Shown: positions 47,780-59,146, numbered from the stretch's first letter. The stretch: DNA of 64,000 nucleotides from Lichenostomus cassidix (GCA_008360975.2 VLJF02000840.1:372001-436000); one strand, 5' to 3'. Notes: generated by a model not told the origin, from the letters alone. Made by a program: numbers and translations.

Positions 47780-48682
47780 TGTCTTGGTTTTGAAAGACAG
47801 GTGTCTGCCAAGAGAGGTTGAACCTTCCCCTAGAGCAGAGGATGTGATTTTCTTCCCCTCCTCCCTCTGAATTATTTAATTTTGTAAATCAAGGGCTTTC
47901 AGGCAAAGGTATGGGAAAAAAAAGGAGTATCAGTTCTTTACTAGTATCTATAAACAAACAATAACAATAATAGCAAACCACAACTAGAACCAGAAAACCA
48001 AACAGCAGATAACGTGAGCTGCTGAACTTTCTCCCGTGTGGTGTAATCACGGTTGCAAGCAGCAGGGGCGCTGTTGAGCTCCCGGCCGGCCAGGGCAGGT
48101 GCGATGACTCCCGAGCGGCTGTAGGTGGCGCTGTGGCGCAGGGTCAGGTCACTGTCTGGCAACTGCAATGGCGGACGGGCTGAGGAACACGCAGCGCAGC
48201 AGGAACAGCTCAGGGCAGCGAGGGAACAGGGCAACAGGAGCGGGCGCTCTCTCTCTCTCCGGCCAGCGAGAATTTCTACAGTCACAGCAGACGCTGTGGT
48301 CTCATGCGGCAGAGGGCGGGGGCAGTCAGCAGAGGCAGCCGGACTCTCTCCCGGCAGCAGCCACGAGGGAACGCAGCCCGGGGGGGGGAAACGTGCCCCT
48401 CCCCGTGAGGAGAAAAGTTGAATCAAAGCTCACCCAGCCAGGAGGGAAGAGAAGCAGGGCACAGTTGGATCTCCTCTGGTAGCAGCTGGAAAGCCAGGAG
48501 GCAGCAGCCTCTCCCCTCAGCGTCCGAACCACGAGAGAGCGTGTTCCCCAGCAGATCTCCCTTACCTTGCCCCGCCCAAAAACCTAGCCTTTGTCTTTTA
48601 CAAAAAAGGGCTTGATTGCTCCGAAAATCAGACGATTTGTTGCCTAGTGACAAGAATGGGAAGAAATTCTCAACCCCCAACA
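47780..48682. mobile_element. Solo LTR, about 900 bp, independent insertion
   Basis: Begins TGTCTTGG, ends CCCCCAACA, flanked by perfect 5-bp duplications GGCTC at 47775-47779 and 48683-48687. Same family as 11241-12140 and 31805-32706 but at its own site. No coding region. Confidence 0.87.
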
Positions 48683-48709
48683 GGCTCCAAGGCGAATAAA
48701 GGGCCCAGG

Positions 48710-49330
48710 GATGGGCAGTGGCTGGGTGGGCACCTGCCCACCAGGTCTCGACTACTTCACTGAGTGCCTCAGATTTTGGGGTGACCAACAGGTCAGCATA
48801 GCTGCCATGGGGTGTTCATGGTTTAGGGAGGCACCACAGGGCAGGACTCCAGGGCTGTGCCCCCATCCCGTGCTTTTTCCTCTCTTCATTTCTATTTCTT
48901 TCCTTATTTCCCTCACTTTCACATCCTGTCCCCTCCACTTCGTGGGTCAGCGATACTGGAGAGCTCCTGAGCAGGGAACAGCTCCTGCGGCTCTCACCTG
49001 CCCCTTGGCTTTGATTCTCACAGCTTTAGAGCTGCTCTAAGGTGAGAATTGTGGGGGGGAAAAAGGCCTGGCTGTGGTTTGCTCAGCTCTGCAAGAAGCA
49101 CAAAAACCAAGTGGAGCTCCAGCAGTGGCTCTGTGAGGGCATTTGATGGTTTGCAGAGCAGGGCTGGGTGGAAACCAACCCTGCAGGGGCAGCTGGGAGG
49201 GAACCAGTGCGGAAATACAGCAATCGATCATTTTGTCCCTCTGGCCAAGGGACCGAGAGAGCCACAGAACTCCTGCAAAGACAACAACAATCTGCTCAAC
49301 AACCTGGCCTGGACCCTCCTCCTTCCTGTA
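48710..49330 (+). repeat. Recurrent receptor-flank block (F-G interval)
   Basis: Composite of the two pieces of the flank block: 'gatgggcagtggctgggtgg' at the start, then 'ggcctggctgtggtttgctc' and 'caatcgatcattttgtccct' further on. Same material as 39540-39870. Confidence 0.5.
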
Positions 49331-49810
49331 CAAAACCTGCAGCCCTTCGGAACCTCTCAGATAGAATGTTTGTTTTCTGGCTGTGGCTGCCAGACAAGAG
49401 GGAAAAGTGTGGAAATATTGATCAGGGGCTCAACACATGGATCCTGGGAACTCAGGGCTGAGAGCAGGAGCAGAGAGTGCCCAGGCAGGGGAATTCATGG
49501 CAGTATGGAGGGGATTTACCAGGGAATCACACCCTGAGGGACACACGGGCATTTCCACAGATTCCTGGGCAGTGATCCAAGGATGGACAGAGTTGTTCCT
49601 TTTTGGGAGCAGAATCCATGGGAAGTAAATCAAATCTCAGAGTGGGAATGGGAAATTTGGGAAGAGTTCCTAAATGTGTCCCAACAAAAGCTTTCCTTGT
49701 GGGGTGTATTGCTGCCCAGCAGACAGGGAACAATCACATGGACCTTTTGGACACTCAGGGAGATTCCACACTCTGTATTATCCAGAGACAAATGCTGCTG
49801 TGGGATGCAC
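49331..49810. other. Non-coding interval before the D-G duplicated segment
   Basis: About 480 bp without a family-like reading frame. It would correspond to DNA hidden in the gap on the D side, so it may show what the missing bases contain. Confidence 0.35.
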
Positions 49811-51657
49811 CAATGGGCTCCTAAAGGGAACCATAAAGTCTCGTGGCTCTGGATGGACCTCCTCTTGAAGGTCAGGATTTTTTCTTTTTTTCATTCTGTC
49901 AGGAAACTTTTTTCCCATTTGTTGCCTAAGAGATGGGAAGGAGGAGTACTTAAGTGATAAAAGATGTAGCCAGGATGTGGTGGAGGGGGAAGGGGTGCAG
50001 TTTGCTGCAGTCTCTTAGCAGGGAGGTTTTCTCTTGGGAAGTGCAGAGATACGGTGAGACTTGGCTGGGGGTCAGGGGCTGGGCTCAGCCCTCTCAGCGC
50101 TCTCTTGATCTCTTTCTCTCAGGGGGATGGCAGGAGAGATGTTTGTGCTCTTGGTGCTGGGCTGTGCCTGAGGGGAGAATTCACTGCTACTGCAGAGTTT
50201 TGTCCTTCACTTCTTCTCCTTACCATGGATGAGCCTTTGCTCATAAGAGCAGCTGTTGAACTGGGATGTTTCCAACACCCAACCTCACTGGGAGTGACCC
50301 TCACCATCTGCTTGGGTGCCTCAGGGGAAACCCAGGACCCTGACCGCCTTCCCTTCTCTGGAGGGAGTTTCTCCTGGCTGCTTGCGGGAGCTGTTCAGCT
50401 GCCTAGCCTGGCTGTCTTCCTTCCACTGTTGTGGCAGTTTTTTGCTACACTTTCACTCGACACCCTGCATCTGTCCCAACCCCTGCGGCTCTTGCCAGGG
50501 CTTCAGAGTTTTGTCCACACTTTGTTTGCTACCCTGGGTGTGCTCGGCTCTGCTGTTCCAGCCCACTGCTCTGAGGTTCCTGCTACAGTTCAGCTCACCA
50601 CCCGCAGTGGCACTCAGACCAGCTGCTCCCTGTGAGTTTCGCAAAGGAAGCCATTGCCTCTCATTCTCTGTCACCTGAGCCGCCATTGCCAGGTGGAGAG
50701 GCGGCTGAGCTCGCGCCACAGCGCCCCCTGCAGCCGCGGGTGAATCATTGCACCTGCCCAGCCCAGCTGGGAGCCAACAGCGCCCCTGCCGGCTGTGACT
50801 GTAACTGCACCGAAGTGGAAAGTGCTTGACAGCTGACAGAAGGCTGTTGTTGGGTTTCTGGTGGGACATGGTGTTCACAGGAGTGGGAAGACATGGAGAC
50901 CCAAGGATGGGGTCCCAGGGAAATGGGGGTCAATGGAATAGGGGTTCTGAGGAGATGGGGTGCAGGGAATCGAGGTGCCATGGGAATGGGGGTCCCCATG
51001 GAGGGGGGTTCCAGAGATGGCATTCGCAGGGGATCATGGGCTCCAGGGATTTGAGATGTAGGTCACAGGGCTGGGGCTGGTGGGGGAATGGCGGCCAAGG
51101 ACAATTGCAGTCCCAATTAGGATGGGAGGTCCTAGGGGAATGTGGGACTCATGGGATGGGATCAAGGGGATTGGGGATTTTGGGGAATGGGAATCCCAGG
51201 ATGGGGATCCAAGGGAGACGGGACATAAAGAATGGGGGTCCCATGGTTTGGTTCCCAGGGGAATTGGACTTCCCAGGGATGGGCAGTGGCTGGGTGGGCA
51301 TGTGGGTCTCAGCTCTACCCTTAAGTGCCTCATATTTCGGGGTGACCAGGGTCTGGTGACATCCCCCAGGTGCTCCTGCCCTGGAGGCCGCGCCAGGTGG
51401 GTTCTAGGTAGCTTCAGGACTATGTCCCCAAACCCGACGCTTTTTCCTCTTTTAACTTCTTTTTTTTCCGTATTTTCCTCACTTTCACACATCACACCCC
51501 ACTCTCCTCCCCTCCCTGTTCCTGGCCCAGCAATCCCAGGGAGCACCTGAGCAGGGAACGGATTGGGGGAACTAGAGGGAGACAGAAAAGGGGGACAGGG
51601 GGTGCAGGGAGGGTCGGGGGCTATGGGGGAAGGGGGTGTCCATTGTGCCCCCCCAGC

Positions 51658-51669
51658 ACTTTCACTTTC
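51658..51669 (-). promoter_or_regulatory. ISRE-like motif in the flank block upstream of gene G
   Basis: ACTTTCACTTTC, reverse complement of GAAAGTGAAAGT. It faces the copy at 52683-52694 as part of a local inverted repeat. Confidence 0.4.
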
Positions 51670-52682
51670 TCTTTCATGCAGTACAAAGGAGATGCTGTTT
51701 GTGCTCAGAGACAGTCATGGGGCTGCAGGTTATGTACAGGAAAGAGGAGTGTCCAGGTCATGCAGATTGTTGTTGTCTTTGCAGGAGTTCTGGGGCTCTC
51801 TCAGTCACCTGGCCAGAGGGACAAAATGATCGATTGCTGCATTTCTGGACTGGTTCCCTCACAGCTGCCCCTGCACGGTTAGTTTCCACCCAGCCCTGCT
51901 CTGAAAACCATCAAAGGCCCTCGCAGAGCCACTGCTTGAGCTCCAGTTGGTTTCTGTGCTTCTTGCAGAGCTGAACAAACCACAGCCAGGCCTTTTTCCC
52001 CCACACAATTCTCACCTTTGAGCAGCTCTAAAGCTGTGAGAATCAAAGCCAGGGGGACAGGTGGGAGCCTCAGGTGCTGGCTGCCCCTGGGGCTGGCCAG
52101 AGCAGGGCTGGCAAAAGCTGCTCTTCTCAAGTCACCTCCAGTTTTCCATCCCAGTGCTGGAGGGAAGGGGCAGGATGGTCCTCGGGTGTTCTGGACAGAG
52201 GGGGGACAGTCAGGGGGGTCACAGGTATTTCATCTGGAAGGTCTCATCCTCATCCTGGTTCCCAGCATTGAGGCCCTGCAGGGGGAGTGAGGGGTGGTGG
52301 TTATGGGAGGTTAGGGGGGTTTCTGTCACTCCTGTGGGGGCTTCTCAACAACAGAAGGGCCTTGGGGTCTGCAAGATTGGAGGGGAAGGGGCTGCACCTT
52401 GGGGCTCCAAAAGGGGGACTGGGGGCTCCCCAGCTGAAGGAGGTGCCGTCAAGGGGCACATAGAGGGGATGGGGCATTTCCCAAGCTGTGGCACCCCAGA
52501 GGTCATACTGCCTCACTGGGGGCGGACAGAGCCCTCCCTGGACAGAGGAATCCAGGATGTCTCATCCATGAACAAGGGTCCCCCAGGACAGGACCCCACT
52601 GGATGTGCTGCCCCAGGACTGAACCTGAACCCTTTTTCTGACTCTCACCACAAACAGCCTCTTCCTTCTTCTGCAGAAAAGG

Positions 52683-52694
52683 GAAAGTGAAAGT
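52683..52694 (+). promoter_or_regulatory. ISRE-like motif GAAAGTGAAAGT upstream of gene G
   Basis: Same motif and context as 23366-23377, about 930 bp before the G leader. Conserved through the D-G duplication. Confidence 0.42.
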
Positions 52695-53039
52695 GTTGGG
52701 GGGACAAAGCTGGACATCCACATCCCCTACAGCCCCCCCCACCGCTCCCTGCCTGCCCCCACTCCCACTTTCCTCCTCCCCAACCTGTTTCCTGCTCAGT
52801 TGCTCCCTGGGATTGCTGAGCCAGGGACTGGGATGGGTGGGGATTGGGGGTGCTAGTGTGAAAATGTGGAAAATAAGGAAAAAAAGAAACAGAGAAAGGC
52901 AAAATCCTCTCAGGTGAATGGTGCATCCCTGAAGTACATTGGAGACCCTCACTATCCTCATGAGGTGCTCCCCAAGCTGGGGGGTGTGCTGTGCCCAGGG
53001 TTACACCAAAATCTGATACACCCAGTGAAGGAGCTTAAC

Positions 53040-53470
53040 CCCCTTCCCCCCCAGACACTGCCCATCCCTGGGACCCCCATTCCCCTGGGAACCCAAAAAT
53101 AGGACCCTCATTCCTCAGGTCTGCCCTCCCTGGCACCACCATAACAGGATTCCTGGTGCCCTGGACCCCATTCCCTTGATCCAATGGGCCCCCATTCCCC
53201 AAGAATCCCCTATTTCCAAGAGTCCCCCCCATTTCCCCCACACCCCTGTCCCTGGGACCCACACGCCATGACTCCAATCCATGGTTACCATGTTCCCCTG
53301 GGACCCCCATCCTTGAACCCCCCTGCATGGGGACCCCCAATCCCCAGACAGCCATTCCCTGTGAGTTCTCCTCCTCAGGACCTCCATTCCCTGGAGCCCC
53401 ATTGCCCTGAGACACCCATCCTGAGCTCCCCACATCCCCTGAGCCCCCCATGCCTGGGAACACCATGTCC
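53040..53470. repeat. C-rich minisatellite upstream of gene G
   Basis: Matches 23740-24130 with units such as 'ggacccccatccttg'. No gene. Confidence 0.5.
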
Positions 53471-53514
53471 CCACCCTGCTCCCAGCCTGTCACCACCCTG
53501 CCCCCACCAAAGGC

Positions 53515-53613
53515 CATCTACATGTGGTATGTGACCTCGCTTCCTTCCCCTTCAGCCGAAGAGCCACCACTCAGGGGACAGTTGGTGCAGTCAGTGTGTG
53601 ACAGCCAGCCTGG
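53515..53613 (+). promoter_or_regulatory. Proximal promoter of gene G
   Basis: 'gtgacctcgcttccttcccc' at about 53529-53548 keeps the ETS-type block of the other genes although the gene body is decayed. Confidence 0.38.
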
Positions 53614-55793
53614 ATGGCCGGGGACACCGGGATGGTCAGGAAGGTGGCACTGCTCCTGTGGGGTGAGTGCCTTGGGCACGGGCCTGATGCCTCAGGGATG
53701 GCCCTGGTGAGGCAGAGAGTGGTGGGGAGGGGGCACAGGGGGGCTGCGGGGTCCCCTGAGGTCCTCAGAGCCACCAAAGCCAGTGCGTGGGTGTGGAGCC
53801 TGGTGTGACTGTGGTCATGGGGTGGCTCTGGGGACAAGAACAGGGTACAGGAATGGGGGGACTGAGCTGAGACGAGAGGCATCATGGGGCTGGGGCACTG
53901 TGGGTACAGGGACAAGGGGCGAAGGACGCAGGCACAGGGACAAGGGGACAAGCCGCATGAGGACAGCCCATAGGGACTGATGCCATTGAAATGGCATCAT
54001 AGGCACAGGGCCATGGGGATGTGGTTGTGGAGAGAATTGCTGTGGAACTGGTGAAGGTGACCATTGCAAGCACGGTGGTGTGACCATGCCTGGGGTGTCC
54101 ACAGTGTCCCTATGTGCTACCTCAGCCCAGAGTGGCCAGTGTGTCCCTGCCCATGAGACCTCTGTTCCAAACCAGTGTCCCAATGGGGACAGTTTGGGGG
54201 GAACCCCTACCCCCTATCCCCTGGTGCTGCTCTCCCCATGGTGCCACCCCCACCTATCCCCTCTCCCTCCTCCCTTCCAACCCAGACTCCCAGCCTTGCT
54301 GGTGAGTCCTCGGGGGATGCTGTGTCCCTGCCCCACTGTCGCTGGCCCTGGCAGGCTGGTGTCCCCTGTCACCTGCAGGTGCCCAGACCACGGTGGGGCA
54401 GCATAGCTGAGAGTCCCACTCTCCATGTCACAGTCCTCGGGGAAGCAGGACCCTCGGGCTGGGGGTGACCCACCCATGGCATCCCCCATCCTGCCCATCC
54501 CACCCACACCCCCCCCTCGTCCACCACCCCACACACCGTGTTCCAGCCCCTCCCCCAGCCTCAGCCCTGTCCCTGTCCCCGCAGTGCCCGTGGCCAATGC
54601 CACCATCACCCCTGCCCCCCCTGCCATCCAGGTGAGTGCAGGTGACCCCGTGACCCTGCGCTGCTCGGTGCAGGTGGGCTCAGCACCTGTCACCTTCACC
54701 TGGCTGCGTGATGGGCAGGAGGTGGCCCAGGGTCCACTCCTGGAGCTTGGGGACATCGGTGTGGGACATTTTGGCACCTACCAGTGCGTGGCCACCAACC
54801 AGCTGGATGAGCACCGTGTGTTCCGGATGCTCAGCCCAGAGCTGGCCCTGGAGGTGACACCACAGGGATCCAGGAACACAGGTGAGGTCACACGTGGTCA
54901 CTGGGGGGGTTGAGGACCCCTGGACCATGGGTGACCCTGCTTTGTCCCCCTCCTCCCCTGGCATTGTCACAGAGGGAACAGGGCACAGAAGGTGCCACCT
55001 GAGGTCACCGGGGATTTCGAGATCCCTGGGGTGACAGGTGACCCCAGTGTGTCCCAATCTGTCCCCAGGAGTGACTGTCGGGGTCATTGGGTCCCTGTTG
55101 TTCCTGGTCCTGCTCGTGGGTGTCATCATGGACAGGCAGCGGGGGCACCACATGGGTGAGTGACAATGGGGGAACAGGGGTTGTGAGGAGTGGTGGGAAG
55201 CCCCAGAGTTGGGGGGACTACAAGGCATCACCCACAGTCCTGACGTGAGAGGCACTGAACCCCCAGTGATGTTTCTCGGGCTCCTGTGGTGTTTAGGGAG
55301 TTGTTGGAGGGTCGTGCAGGGATGTTGGGGGTTCTTTTTGGCATCCTGGGGAGTTTGGAGGTTCCTCCTCCCTCCCGGGCTTGGGGTTCTGGGGGCTCAA
55401 TGAGTTGGGGGCCTTGGGGTTGTTCAGAGTTCCTGGGGGCTTCCAGGATGCCCAAGTGTCCTGGAGGGATTTGCGGGTCCTGTGGGGGTTCAGGATTCCT
55501 GTGCAGGGTCAGGGCTCCTGGGACCCCACAGTCACCCCCACCCCTTTCCTTTACAGCCACCAGGAAGCACCAGGACAGGTGAGTGGGGGGCTCCAGCCAT
55601 GACCCCCCTTTCACCCAAACCCCCAGGACCTTCCATCCCCTCCCACACACTCCCTTATCCCCACAGGGCACCCCCGGAGCCCGAAGCCCCCCCAGTGGAG
55701 AACGCTCAGGCGACCTATGCGGAGCTGCTGGGGCCGAATGGGCAACCGTGGGAACCCCGTGACATCTACGAAATTCTACAACCAAAGTTGTGA
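53614..55793 (+). pseudogene. Gene G: FCRL-like remnant, possible one-Ig mini-receptor
   Basis: Leader exon 53614-53662 is intact. The 21-bp leader exon (54281-54301) has lost its acceptor (AA instead of AG). Ig1 begins at 54379 but after about 13 bp jumps to the last part of an Ig4 exon (from about 54391): one deletion has removed most of Ig1 through Ig4, and the fused piece lacks a GT donor (reads GGGGAA near 54438). The remaining exons are intact: 54585-54881 Ig5 (VPVANATITPA), 55069-55155 transmembrane, 55557-55578, and 55667-55793 tail with ATYAEL and DIYEIL in frame (127 bp). Because leader part 1 and Ig5 are both phase 1, splicing 53662 to 54585 would keep the frame and give a one-Ig membrane protein with a two-tyrosine tail. 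Whether the short leader works as a signal peptide is unclear. Pseudogene or mini-receptor. Confidence 0.75.
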
Positions 55794-57681
55794 CACTTTG
55801 AGAAGTGGGGGGCACTGGGGCCACTGGCGTTCCTCTTCCACAGCTTCTGTGGTTACCCATCCTGTTTGGGAGGTGGCCACAAGTCAGGGGAGGCTCCACA
55901 GAGCTTCAAGTCATCCCCACCCCAAGTACCCCACTTCCAGTACCCCCAGACACTCCCCACTCCCCCTCCCAGTGCTCCCAGTACCCCCAGGGGCTCCTTA
56001 CTCCACTTCCCAGTACCTCCCCATTGCTTCAGGATAGTCCAGGGGCATCCCATTCTCCCTCTCAGTACTCTCAAAATGCCAGTGGCTCCACATTGCTCCT
56101 GACAGCACCAGGGAGGCACAGGACTTCTTCTATAGAGGGCAAAATGCAGCTTTTTGGTTAAACTGGCGGAAATGGTGTTTCTTTTTTCAGCTCTCTTGGG
56201 CTTTAGCAATGGGATTCTCCAATTCTCCACTAAAAACTAGCGGCTGCTGCCCCTCCCCCTCCCAGGGGAGGCACAAAAGGCAAAGATCCCAAAGGGCTGA
56301 GAGAAGAACAATTTCCTGCAAACAGCAATGACAAAAGAAAACCAACAGCAAACAGCAACAACATTCAGAATCAAAAGGGTCAGAAAATGAATGATTTTTA
56401 GGGAAAGCCGCTGACAAGGAACAAACCCCAGACACTTCCCCTGGCACATTTCCTCGACCAGAAGAGCCCCTGCTCCTTGGAAGAGCCAGAGAGTCCCTTT
56501 CCCCCAGCCCATCCAGGACTGAGGTGGTATCCAAGAACTGCCAGGTCCTGGCCATGCCCATGGCGTTGTCTTTGCTTGGGGCAGGACTGATTCCAACTCT
56601 CTTCCCTCACACATTCTTCATGTTCCCCACAGGGCCTTGATCCCCTGCTTTGCTCCAGGCAGGGTCAAATTGGGCAGGGCCAGCTCGACTGGGAGCTCCT
56701 CTGGTGCTGAGGGACCAGGGGGCATTTGCTGCAGGTGTGTCCCAAGGGCTGAAGCTCCCAGCTTCAGAACCCCTTGCTCTCTGCATGTCCTTTAACAGCC
56801 CATCCCACCTTGGGATCTTTCCCAAGGCTGGGGCACCACAGGCAATGGGATCCATCCCTGCAGGGCCAGGTTCTTTGTCCCCAGTGTCTGTGAGGTTCTT
56901 TGGAGAATGAGTTCCAGTGTTGGATTCAATTCTTTCTGCAGGGCTGTGTTGCCATAAGACTTCCTTTCCCAGGCCCAGCACAATGTTCCCAGGGGCACAG
57001 GGAGCCTTTCCAGCCATCCAGGGCTTGCTTCTCCGCCCAGGTGCCTCCAGCTTTGGGGAGTGTGATTTAGTCAATCTGCCAGGCCTGCCCAGACTGGGAT
57101 TTCATCCCTCATCCTCCATCCCACAGGGGCTTGACCTGCCTGTGCCCTGTGTGATCACAGCACATTTCCCATTCCTGGAGGACCTGGCAGATGGTGTCCA
57201 TGGGGAAATCCCCCCTCGCTCACCAGCCCATCGGGATGTTGCATCTCTTCCTTGCTGTGCCGAGGTGTCACTGAGCCCTGGAGCCAGAAATACTTCACCC
57301 TCATATGGCCAGTCCAGCTCCCCCTGAGACTTTAATCTTGACAGCCCCACCCCCTGTCCATTGTTGCTCTGTTTTTCAGTTCCCGACTCTCGGTCCTGTG
57401 TTCGCCCCCAGGAGGGACTCTGACAGCCACCTCCTCTGCCCGGGCAGCCCTGGCTAGCCACACTTCAGCAGCCTTGATGGGTTTCCCTCTGCGCTGCCAA
57501 TTGGTCTCTTCCCATCATTGCAGCCACCCCACAGAGCATTTCCCACCCTCCCCGAGTCAGGGCAGAGTGCAGCACTGGCCATTTCTGTGGCTCAGCTGTA
57601 GCCAGAGGCAGCTGGAGGGCTTTGGGCTCTGCCACCTGACTGCATCCACCTTGTCCCTTGCATTGGGTTTGCATGGCCTGG
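55794..57681. other. Downstream flank of gene G, non-coding
   Basis: Minisatellite of the B/E-downstream type at about 55920-56100, then the segment also found downstream of A (2400-3733) and F. Minus-strand frames here are shorter than in the A and F copies. No gene called. Confidence 0.5.
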
Positions 57682-58720
57682 TGTCAGGGTTTGACCCTGA
57701 CTAAATGCCAGGCACCCCCGCTCTCTCCTGCTGCAGATGTTAAACACACACCAAATTCATGAGCTGAGATAGGACACTGGTGAGGGGACTCACAGAGAAA
57801 GGGCAAACAGGCTCCAAACCTAAAGTTGCAAAGTGATTTAATTACCTAACAGAGTCAGAGTATTAATGAGAGGTAAAAATAAACGTTTCACTCACCCCCC
57901 TCCCTCTTAAGACACCATTTTTCTACTCACTCCCCTCTCTCCTTCCAACCAACAGCTCAGGTAGGGGGCAGGTGTGGGGTATTTTCTTAGTCCATAAACC
58001 TATTCATCACTACAATTCTTCTACTACAAATACTCTTTCTCTGCTTTTCTCTCTCTCTCAAGACAGTTTCTCTGCTCATCTCTCTCTCTCTCAAGACAGT
58101 TTCTCGGCTCACCCCTCTCCTTTTTTCCAACCAACAGCACAGTCAGGGGGCAGAATATGGGGTTTTTTCTCTGGTCAGTCCATCAGGAAGAGGAATCCTC
58201 TACTTAGCCACGGGGTCTCTCCCCCGAGAGACAGTCCTCTGGGAACTTCTTTGGCATGGGTCAAATCTCACGAGCAACATCCTGCATGAATTCTGTTGCA
58301 ACAGGAGTCCTCTTGTCCATAAGGTGCAGACTCTCCTGAGCCAAGGCCAGGCTGCTTCCATGCCAGGAGCAAGGACATTCTCTCTCTTGCAAGGCCTTTG
58401 CAGCTTTAACTCTCTATATGAGACTCCCACTGGATCACAGCTTCTTCCAGGCATCCACCTGCTCCTCTGGCATGGGCTGTGGGTGGATTTCTGCATCTTT
58501 GGAGACTCCATGGGCTGCAGGGTGACCTCCTGCTACCCCCATGGTCTTCAGCACAGCTAGCAGAGGGTTTTCAGCTCCAGCGCCTGGAGCACCTCCTCCC
58601 CCACCTTCTCCACTGACCTTGGTGTCTCCATGTTGTTCTCCCTTCACATATTTTTCCCTCCCCCTCCTCCTCTAGCTAAAAAGAAGTGCATGACTACTTT
58701 GTTTTGATTTTTTCTTAAAT
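57682..58720 (+). mobile_element. LTR-derived dispersed repeat interrupted by a retrovirus
   Basis: Same family and orientation as 3734-4870, starting TGTCAGGGTTTGACCCTGAC. It matches that copy until 'gttttgattttttcttaaat' at 58720, where copy A continues 'atgttttcac' but this one switches to a new LTR. CT-rich runs near 58040-58100. Confidence 0.6.
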
Positions 58721-59125
58721 TGTGGAAAGCTGGCTTTTAGAGAAGGGACGCCAGATGTAGATAGATTGCTTCTTAACAAGCCACTTCTTAACAATAGCCA
58801 TATTCAGCCAACTATTAATTAGAGACCTGCGTCCAATCAGCGATCTAAGGTCACCACGACTTTCTGCAACATAGGAGTCGTGGGGGCCGTCTAGAATGCA
58901 TTAATTGGTAACAAATATGTAGAAATCAGGCACTATAGGTAAACATAGATACATGTTAAGGCAAGTAGCCAAACTTAGGGCGTGGAAGTATATAACCAAT
59001 AGTATTGTATGATTACAGAATATGCATGAGTTCGTTAACTACACTATAAAACTGTATGCTGTAAATCAATAAACTGAAGCTTGTGGTAAATTCATATTGG
59101 ATTGTCAAGCCTCAGTTTCTCAGCA
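58721..59125 (+). repeat. 5' LTR of the endogenous retrovirus, 405 bp
   Basis: Begins TGTGGAAAGC and ends TCTCAGCA. It contains 'actataaaac' near 59041 as TATA-type element and 'caataaac' near 59079 as poly(A) signal, in the usual U3-R-U5 order. The 5' flank is TTAAAT, a candidate 6-bp target duplication whose partner is outside the window. Confidence 0.8.
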
Positions 59126-59128
59126 TAA

Positions 59129-59146
59129 TGGTGACTCCGACGTGAT
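59129..59146 (+). other. Primer-binding site, tRNA-Trp type
   Basis: TGGTGACTCCGACGTGAT starts 3 bp after the LTR. From knowledge of vertebrate tRNA-Trp the expected complement differs at one base. Avian alpharetroviruses prime with tRNA-Trp. Confidence 0.7.

Larger units (their letters stand above)
49811..53613 (+). repeat. Direct duplicate of the segment upstream of gene D
   Basis: Collinear with 20477-24300: same order of the relic leader near 50126, LTR fragment near 50640-50830, minisatellite 50870-51290, flank block 51290-52060, spacer, inverted flank piece 52650-53040 and minisatellite 53040-53470. Confidence 0.85.
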
